NCBI GenBank assembly: GCA_034440575.1
Contig: JAOTOL010001647.1
Span: 3,556,501-3,620,500, forward strand
Reading direction: 5' to 3'
DNA: 64,000 nucleotides
Source of the DNA: Imbricaverruca yamaguchii
Lineage: Eukaryota; Arthropoda; Thecostraca; Neoverrucidae
Shown here: positions 56,705 through 64,000 of the stretch, piece after piece
How positions within the stretch are numbered: the stretch's first letter is position 1
Layout: every line of letters begins with the position of its first letter
Translations under genes and position numbers: made by a program
Notes under the pieces: generated by a model
Databases searched by the model: none
Told to the model about the DNA's origin: nothing
Seen by the model: only the letters and a program-made list of their open reading frames with translations

Positions 56705-57035
56705 CGGAGCAGGGGCCGGGGCAGGGACAGGGGCAGGGGCAGGGGCAGGGGCAGGGGCCGAGGCAGGGGCCGGGCAGGGGCCGGGCAGGGAGCAGGGGCC
56801 AGGGGGGGCCAGGGCCAGGGGGGGCCGGGGAAAGGGCCGGGGCAGGGGCCGGGACAGGGGCCGGGGCAGGGGCCGGCGCAGGGGCAGGGCGGGCAGGGCC
56901 GGGGCAGGGGCCGGCGCAGGGGCCGGCGCAGGGGCCGCGGCAGGGGCCGGGACAGGAGCAGGGGCAGGGGCCGGGGCAGGGGCAGGGGCAGGGGCCGGGG
57001 CAGGGGCAGGGGCAGGGGCAGGGGCAGGGGGCCGG
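56705..57035 (+). repeat. (GGGGCA)n / GGGGCCGG array, quadruplex-prone
   Basis: Tandem GGGGCA and GGGGCCGG units, including GGGGCAGGGGCAGGGGCAGG stretches near 56725 and 57005, fit the G4N2 quadruplex pattern on plus. Some GGCGCA variants. Confidence 0.95.
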
Positions 57036-58118
57036 TGACACGGCACACCTGTCGCCGACCAATACCGACACGCGCCGGGCCACGTGAGGCTGCCGACGCC
57101 GGCACCGGACATCGTTCACGGCCACCAGCCATGCGCCACGAGCCTGGTCCAGAGGTCACCTGCGCGCCTGTGTGGCCGTCTGAGTGGGCCGTGTCGTGGG
57201 CGCGTGACGGCATCGGGTAGGTGCGGTTGGTTAGTGCCGGCTGGCCTGGCACCAGGCACGACCGCCCGACTGACGGCACGTACACACCACAGGGCAGGTC
57301 ACACCCGGTCAGAAGAGGTCACACTAAACATCACAGGCTGGAGTAGTTGTCCGGCGTCCGAACAGTGTCCGGCCACACAGCAAGAGCAACAGCAGTAACT
57401 GTTGGCCTATCCCTGCCCCAGGCTCAGGTCAGGTCAACTGATTAACCTGTCGCAGATAGTGCAGAGAAGCGAAGCGAGCGGACTGTGTCCAACGGAGCCA
57501 TCGACGGGCACACCACAGCTGCGGAAGGGCAGGCGCACGTGTCACCCACCTGATCAAACACCGACGCCTGGTGGACACGGTGGGGCCGGCGCATTCGAGG
57601 GGCTCAGCCGGCCTAGGACAGGTGCGCGTCGGCAGCTGGGGCAGGTGGAGCGCCAGGTGGTGATGGGGTCAGGGTTACGACGCCAGACAAAGGGGTGGAA
57701 GGCCTGAGGCCAGCTTATCCTGTCAAAACGGCCGGCAGATGGTCACGGAAACGCCGGCGAGTTGGTGCCGGCGGCGGGGACGAAAACAGACGGAGCGTTT
57801 TCACTCCCGGTTTGCCCGTATAAAGCCCATTGGACTTCTGCCGGGCTTCGATTACCTCTCAAGCGGAACATTCGATTATCTTTTACGAGGGGCATGGCCG
57901 GGTATCACTAAAACATGCATCACCGCATTGCAAATATCGTGGTTTGCAGCAGTAGTTAACGTTACACGAGCAGGACGGTCGGCTGATGACCAGCCAGTGT
58001 TCGGATCAGCTACAGTTAGTCTCCTACAGTCAGTTCAGACTAACCGCGAGCACCTGCCCCCACCCAACGAACACACGTCACAATCCTCGCAACCGTTCCG
58101 GGTATGGGGACGCTGTGA
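57036..58118. other. unique sequence, unassigned open frames
   Basis: A plus frame of 132 codons (57739-58137) and several shorter ones match no known family. CGTATAAAGCC at 57818-57828 is a TATA-like word without other support. Confidence 0.3.
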
Positions 58119-58119
58119 C

Positions 58120-58505
58120 AGTCACCACAGCTGGTGACACGCCGCGATACCCGCCACAGCTGCTAAGCCGCGATACCCGCCACAGCTGCTGAGACGCCGC
58201 GATACCCCCACAGCTGGTGACACGCCGCGATACCCGTCACAGCTGCTGACACGCCGCGATACCCGCCGCAGCTGCTGACACGCCGCGATACCCGCCACAG
58301 CTGGTGACACGCCGCGATACTCGTCACAGCTGCTGACACGCCGCGATACCAGCCGCAGCTGGTGACACGCCGCGATACCCGCCACAGCTGCTGACACGCC
58401 GCGATACCCGCCACAGCTGGTGACACGCCGCGATACCCGCCACAGCTGCTGACACGCCGCGATACCCGCCACAGCTGCTGACACGCCGCGATACCCGCCA
58501 CAGCT
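58120..58505. repeat. 29-bp minisatellite, 13 copies
   Basis: Unit ACACGCCGCGATACCCGCCA, CAGCTGCTG, alternating with CAGCTGGTG in roughly every second or third unit. Confidence 0.95.
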
Positions 58506-58632
58506 GGTCATCGGAAGCATCCATGGTGATAATTATATCACACAGGGAGTTACATAAATATGGAATTATACATAATCAGAAACCTAGTCTAAGTACGCTT
58601 GGGCGATTGGAAAACGCTGCCGACGTTTCGTT

Positions 58633-60639
58633 ATGATGCCGTTTTCAATGTTCACACGAATAAGACCACCGGCTATAATAGCGGCGAGTCGGCTTGACAG
58701 TCTGGGCCAGTCTCTGTCAGAAGCTGACCGCCAGCGGCCCCAAAACATCACATCAGCCCGGCCACCACCGGCTATAATAGCGGCGAGTCGGCTCGACAGT
58801 CTGGGCCAGTCTCTGTCAGAAGCTGACCGCCAGCGGCCCCAAAACATCACATCAGCCCGGCCACCACCGGCTATAATAGCGGCGAGTCGGCTCGACAGTC
58901 TGGGTCAGTCTCTGTCAGAAGCTGACCGCCAGCGGCCCCAAAACATCACATCAGCCCGGCCACCACCGGCTATAATAGCGGCGAGTCGGCTCGACAGTCT
59001 GGGCCAGTCTCTGTCAGAAGCTGACCGCCAGCGGCCCCAAAACATCACATCAGCCCGGCCACCACCGGCTATAATAGCGGCGAGTCGGCTTGACAGTCTG
59101 GGTCAGTCTCTGTCAGAAGCTGACCGCCAGCGGCCCCAACACATCACATCAGCCCGGCCACCACCGGCTATAATAGCGGCGAGTCGGCTTGACAGTCTGG
59201 GCCAGTCTCTGTCAGAAGCGAACCGCCAGCGGCCCCAAAACATCACATCAGCCCGGCCACCACCGGCTATAATAGCGGCGAGTCGGCTTGACAGTCTGGG
59301 TCAGTCTCTGTCAGAAGCTGACCGCCAGCGGCCCCAACACATCACATCAGCCCGGCCACCACCGGCTATAATAGCGGCGAGTCGGCTTGACAGTCTGGGC
59401 CAGTCTCTGTCAGAAGCTGACCGCCAGCGGCCCCAACACATCGCATCAGCCCGGCCACCACCGGCTATAATAGCGGCGAGTCGGCTTGACAGTCTGGGCC
59501 AGTCTCTGTCAGAAGCTGACCGCCAGCGGCCCCAAAACATCACATCAGCCCGGCCACCACCGGCTATAATAGCGGCGAGTCGGCTTGACAGTCTGGGCCA
59601 GTCTCTGTCAGAAGCTGACCGCCAGCGGCCCCAAAACATCACATCAGCCCGGCCACCACCGGCTATAATAGCGGCGAGTCGGCTTGACAGTCTGGGCCAG
59701 TCTCTGTCAGAAGCTGACCGCCAGCGGCCCCAAAACATCACATCAGCCCGGCCACCACCGGCTATAATAGCGGCGAGTCGGCTTGACAGTCTGGGCCAGT
59801 CTCTGTCAGAAGCTGACCGCCAGCGGCCCCAAAACATCACATCAGCCCGGCCACCACCGGCTATAATAGCGGCGAGTCGGCTTGACAGTCTGGGCCAGTC
59901 TCTGTCAGAAGCTGACCGCCAGCGGCCCCAAAACATCACATCAGCCCGGCCACCACCGGCTATAATAGCGGCGAGTCGGCTTGACAGTCTGGGCCAGTCT
60001 CTGTCAGAAGCTGACCGCCAGCGGCCCCAAAACATCACATCAGCCCGGCCACCACCGGCTATAATAGCGGCGAGTCGGCTCGACAGTCTGGGCCAGTCTC
60101 TGTCAGAAGCTGACCGCCAGCGGCCCCAAAACATCACATCAGCCCGGCCACCACCGGCTATAATAGCGGCGAGTCGGCTTGACAGTCTGGGCCAGTCTCT
60201 GTCAGAAGCTGACCGCCAGCGGCCCCAAAACATCACATCAGCCCGGCCACCACCGGCTATAATAGCGGCGAGTCGGCTTGACAGTCTGGGCCAGTCTCTG
60301 TCAGAAGCTGACCGCCAGCGGCCCCAAAACATCACATCAGCCCGGCCACCACCGGCTATAATAGCGGCGAGTCGGCTTGACAGTCTGGGCCAGTCTCTGT
60401 CAGAAGCTGACCGCCAGCGGCCCCAAAACATCACATCAGCCCGGCCACCACCGGCTATAATAGCGGCGAGTCGGCTCGACAGTCTGGGCCAGTCTCTGTC
60501 AGAAGCTGACCGCCAGCGGCCCCAAAACATCACATCAGCCCGGCCACCACTGGCATGGGGCGGGCCGGTCAGCTCACCATCGATCAGACCGTGTCTGTTT
60601 GACCTGGGCGAGCCAACAGAGATGCGTCGTCACGCCTGA
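58633..60639 (+). CDS. 668-codon frame across the 99-bp array, probably not a gene
   Basis: ATG-initiated frame with 19 copies of a 33-residue repeat (IIAASRLDSLGQSLSEADRQ, RPQNITSARPPPA). The two commonest variants among copies (CTC/CTT and GGC/GGT) are synonymous in this frame; rarer ones change N to H, T to A or D to N. The repeat peptide is plausible as an amphipathic helix plus proline linker. However, the opposite strand is also open for 410 codons, one common variant is a CpG transition, and no introns, domain or promoter support expression. Confidence 0.2.
   Translation: MMPFSMFTRIRPPAIIAASRLDSLGQSLSEADRQRPQNITSARPPPAIIAASRLDSLGQSLSEADRQRPQNITSARPPPAIIAASRLDSLGQSLSEADRQRPQNITSARPPPAIIAASRLDSLGQSLSEADRQRPQNITSARPPPAIIAASRLDSLGQSLSEADRQRPQHITSARPPPAIIAASRLDSLGQSLSEANRQRPQNITSARPPPAIIAASRLDSLGQSLSEADRQRPQHITSARPPPAIIAASRLDSLGQSLSEADRQRPQHIASARPPPAIIAASRLDSLGQSLSEADRQRPQNITSARPPPAIIAASRLDSLGQSLSEADRQRPQNITSARPPPAIIAASRLDSLGQSLSEADRQRPQNITSARPPPAIIAASRLDSLGQSLSEADRQRPQNITSARPPPAIIAASRLDSLGQSLSEADRQRPQNITSARPPPAIIAASRLDSLGQSLSEADRQRPQNITSARPPPAIIAASRLDSLGQSLSEADRQRPQNITSARPPPAIIAASRLDSLGQSLSEADRQRPQNITSARPPPAIIAASRLDSLGQSLSEADRQRPQNITSARPPPAIIAASRLDSLGQSLSEADRQRPQNITSARPPPAIIAASRLDSLGQSLSEADRQRPQNITSARPPLAWGGPVSSPSIRPCLFDLGEPTEMRRHA
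58671..60551. repeat. 99-bp minisatellite, 19 exact-length copies
   Basis: Every unit starts GGCTATAATAGCGGCGAGTC and is exactly 99 bp (58671, 58770, ... 60453), with no insertion or deletion across 1.88 kb. Units differ at only about six positions. GCTATAATAGC is a small palindrome and GACAGTCTGGGCCAGTCT an imperfect one. Most homogeneous array in the window. Confidence 0.99.
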
Positions 60640-60869
60640 TGGATACATTGCCAGTATCCAGGCCTGCTAAGGTGTCCAGGTCATCACGACTCGAGACACT
60701 CACTGTCACGGCCAATGTCCAGGCCTGCTGTCCCGTTGACGATGATCTGCCCCCGCCCACCCCGTGACGTCAGACAACCCACGGGTCTCGCTCGTCAGCG
60801 GACCACCCAGATTACGATATAAGGGATCCACGTGGACGCTGGGGAAGTCTGCGGTCATTCCCCAGGCCA

Positions 60870-61485
60870 GGAGGCCGACAATTGCCTGTCGTCCGTGGCA
60901 GTACCGTGCCGACAATTTCCCGTCGTCCGTGGCAGTACCGTGCCGACAATTGCCTGTCGTCCGTGGCAGTACCGTGCCGACAATTTCCTGTCGTCCGTGG
61001 CAGTACCGTGCCGACAATTTCCCGTCGTCCGTGGCAGTACCGTGCCGACAATTTCCCGTCGTCCGTGGCAGTACCGTGCCGACAATTCTTGTGGCAGTAC
61101 CGTGCCGACAATTTGTCGTCCGTGGCAGTACCGTGCCGACAATTGCCTGTCGTCCGTGGCAGTACCGTGCCGACAATTTCCTGTCGTCCGTGGCAGTACC
61201 GTGCCGACAATTTCCTGTCGTCCGTGGCAGTACCGTGCCGACAATTGCCTGTCGTCCGTGGCAGTACCGTGCCGACAATTTCCTGTCGTCCGTGGCAGTA
61301 CCGTGCCGACAATTTCCTGTCGTCCGTGGCAGTACCGTGCCGACAATTTCCCGTCGTCCGTGGCAGTACCGTGCCGACAATTTCCCGTCGCCGTGGAGTG
61401 CCGCGACAATTCCCGTCGTCCGTGGCAGTGCCGTGCCGACAATTTCGTCGTCCGTGGCACCGTGCCGACAAGCCGCCGACAATTT
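60870..61485. repeat. 34-bp minisatellite, about 18 copies
   Basis: Unit CAATTTCCTGTCGTCCGTGG, CAGTACCGTGCCGA with CAATTGCC and CAATTTCC(C/T) variants. Units at 61080-61140 and 61385-61480 contain deletions. Confidence 0.96.
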
Positions 61486-61659
61486 CGTCGTCGGCCGCGC
61501 GCTGGCGGCCAGTGACGCCCGACCTCTGCGTCACGCCACAGCTGATCGGCGCAGGTACGGGACGTCAAGTGTTAGCGAATCGGCGCGCCAGTTGTCGCCG
61601 GCTGATGGTTAATCGTCGATAATGATGCTGACGCAGACGGCGCGGGCTGGCACACTCCC

Positions 61660-62425
61660 TCGGCAAGAGGTGGTACACCTGCTCCACAACACTCCGACAC
61701 TACCTCCACAACACTACCACAGCCAGAGGTGGTACACCCGCTCCACAACACTCCCTCGGCCAGAGGTGGTACACCTGCTCCACAACACTCCGACACTACC
61801 TCCACAACACTACCACAGCCAGAGGTGGTACACTGCTCCACAACACTCCCTCGGCCAGAGGTGGTACACCTGCTCCACAACACTCCCTCGGCCAGAGGTG
61901 ATGGACCTTCTCCACAACACTCCCTCGGCCAGAGGTGGTACACCTGCTCCACAACACTCCCTCGGCCAGAGGTGGACACCTGCTCCACAACACTCCCTCG
62001 GCCAGAGGTGGTACACCTGCTCCACAACACTCCCTCGGCCAGAGGTGGTACACCTGCTCCACAACACTCCCTCGGCCAGAGGTGGTACACCTGCTCCACA
62101 ACACTCCCTCGGCCAGAGGTAGTACACCTGCTCCACAACACTCCCTCGGCCAGAGGTGGTACACCTGCTCCACAACACTCCCTCGGCCAGAGGTGGTACA
62201 CCTGCTCCACAACACTCCCTCGGCCAGAGGTGGTACACCTGCTCCACAACACTCCCTCGGCCAGAGGTGGTACACCTGCTCCACAACACTCCCTCGGCCA
62301 GAGGTGGTACACCTGCTCCACAACACTCCCTCGGCCAGAGGTGGTACACCTGCTCCACAACACTCCCTCGGCCAGAGGTGGTACACCTGCTCCACAACAC
62401 TCCCTCGGCCAGAGGTGGTACAATG
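61660..62425. repeat. 37-bp minisatellite, about 20 copies
   Basis: Unit CTCCCTCGGCCAGAGGTGGT, ACACCTGCTCCACAACA. A longer block with CCGACACTACCTCCACAACA appears twice near the left edge (61685-61720, 61785-61820), showing block duplication. Confidence 0.97.
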
Positions 62426-62439
62426 CAGCCGGTCGGTTC

Positions 62440-63490
62440 AGAGTGCAGTCGCGAGTGCGGACTGCACCACAGTAGACGCAGTCGCGAGCGCGGACTGCAC
62501 CACAGTAGACGCAGTCGCGAGTGCGGACTGCACCACAGTAGACGCAGTCGCGAGTGCGGACTGCACCACAGTAGACGCAGTCGCGAGTGCGGACTGCACC
62601 ACAGTAGACGCAGTCGCGAGTGCGGACTGCACCACAGTAGACGCAGTCGCGAGTGCGGACTGCACCACAGTAGACGCAGTCGCGAGCTCGGACTGCACCA
62701 CAGTAGACGCAGTCGCGAGCGCGGACTGCACCACAGTAGACGCAGTCGCGAGTGCAGCGGACTGCACCACAGTAGACGCAGTCGCGAGTGCGGACTGCAC
62801 CACAGTAGGACGCAGTCGCGAGTGCGGACTGCACCACAGTAGACGCAGTCGCGAGCGCGGACTGCACCACAGTAGACTCAGTCGCGAGTGCGGACTGCAC
62901 CACAGTAGGCTCAGTCGCGAGTGCGGACTGCACCACAGTAGACGCAGTCGCGAGTGCGGACTGCACCACAGTAGGCTCAGTCGCGAGTGCGGACTGCACC
63001 ACAGTAGACGCAGTCGCGAGTGCGGACTGCACCACAGTAGGACTCAGTCGCGAGTGCGGACTGCACCACAGTAGACGCAGTCGCGAGTGCGGACTGCACC
63101 ACAGTAGGCTCAGTCGCGAGTGTGGACTGCACCACAGTAGACGCAGTCGCGAGTGTGGACTGCACCACAGTAGACTCAGTCGCGAGCGCGGACTGCACCA
63201 CAGTAGACTCAGTCGCGAGTGCGGACTGCACCACAGTAGACGCAGTCGCGAGTGCGGACTGCACCACAGTAGACGCAGTCGCGAGTGCGGACTGCACCAC
63301 AGTAGACGCAGTCGCGAGTGCGGACTGCACCACAGTAGACGCAGTCGCGAGTGCGGACTGCACCACAGTAGACGCAGTCGCGAGCGCGGACTGCACCACA
63401 GTAGACGCAGTCGCGAGTGCGGACTGCACCACAGTAGACGCAGTCGCGAGTGCGGACTGCACCACAGTAGACGCAGTCGCGAGTGCGGAG
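62440..63490. repeat. 33-bp minisatellite, about 32 copies
   Basis: Unit CAGTCGCGAGTGCGGACTGC, ACCACAGTAGACG. GACGC/GACTC/GGCTC variants cluster in the middle. Single-base insertions near 62755, 62810 and 63040 shift frame. It follows the 37-bp array with almost no spacer. Confidence 0.97.
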
Positions 63491-64000
63491 TTCCACTCAA
63501 CCTGGACTGACTACGAGACTGCACCGTACCAGTCGAGACAAATGCTTCCTCGTGCTCCCAGTCGTAGTCGGGTCCGTTTGTGCAGCAGAGCCAAGTCGCA
63601 CGAGGGGAACTTCAGGCGACCACCTGGTGCCACATGTGGCCACCTGTTGCCACATGTGGCCCAATCGTGCACGGGGACAATCCCGTCTGGATCACACTCG
63701 GGCACAGAATCGAGACATCAGTTCCACGGTTCAGCCTAATGAACGGATAGCTTCTGATAAAAAAAACATTATTGCGTTGATACCCATGAGATACCACCAC
63801 GCTGAACAAACAGCGAGCCTGGATGTGATCTCACGTGATCCTCGATACAGTTGTATTTGTGTGCAGGACTTGGCTAGCCTACCACCTGTGTGGTGATGTT
63901 TTCGTCTGGTGGACTTGGCCAGCCTGCCACCTGTGTGATGTATCCATCTAGTATTCTTGGCCAGTCTTCAACCTGGTGATGTTGTATGTGTCTGGTGGAC
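63491..64000. other. mostly unique; start of further repeats
   Basis: GCCACCTG(G/T)TGCCACATGTG is repeated at 63625-63662, and GGACTTGGC(C/T)AGCCT(A/G)CCACCT units begin at 63868 and continue past the window edge. No gene recognised. Confidence 0.5.

Overview
This looks like nuclear DNA of a metazoan, most likely an invertebrate. It is GC-rich, has no operons or bacterial-style gene packing, and carries two families of tRNA-derived SINEs with intact target-site duplications, decayed non-LTR (CR1/Jockey-type) reverse transcriptase sequence and a very large number of tandem arrays. I cannot name the species from sequence alone. A crustacean or other arthropod is plausible, but that is a guess.

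The dominant feature is tandem repetition. By hand tally about 34 kb of the 64 kb (roughly half) lies in about 60 separate tandem arrays of mostly unrelated unit sequence, with periods from 2 to 99 bp and from 2 to about 65 copies. Largest arrays: 39/38 bp at 8.7-10.1 kb, 64 bp at 16.6-18.3 kb, 50 bp at 20.1-22.5 kb, 35 bp at 29.7-32.0 kb, 32 bp at 35.0-36.1 kb, 28 bp at 39.9-41.2 kb, a composite array at 53.3-55.6 kb, 99 bp at 58.7-60.6 kb, and 37/33 bp at 61.7-63.5 kb. Many units have no stop codon in several frames, so very long reading frames exist across them. I treat these as consequences of the repeats, not as genes.

Mobile elements: SINE family A has two copies of exactly 162 bp (32605-32766 plus; 52477-52638 minus) with 12- and 16-bp target-site duplications. 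SINE family B has a full copy at 14444-14607 (minus, 13-bp duplication) and a 5'-truncated copy at 27539-27677 (plus, 27-bp duplication) inserted into a dead non-LTR reverse transcriptase that spans 26746-28301 on the minus strand. A second reverse transcriptase fragment is at 16036-16230. A third dispersed family (C) is seen as seven short pieces ending in GCGCCCTTAAGCCCAAATAATC-type tails.

No convincing host gene was found. A few unique stretches carry open frames with ordinary amino-acid composition (46709-47104 minus, preceded by a good splice-acceptor sequence; 48387-48782 plus; 13073-13285 minus), but none matches a family I recognise. A CpG-rich unique block at 13.1-14.0 kb with CRE palindromes and E-boxes is the best promoter-like candidate. 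The CRE octamer TGACGTCA occurs nine times in the window, all outside the tandem arrays, against roughly one expected by chance.

I saw no CRISPR array, rRNA gene, canonical tRNA gene or prokaryotic mobile element. The window reads as a minisatellite-saturated, gene-poor or intronic/intergenic stretch with nested transposon remnants, not as a coordinated gene system.
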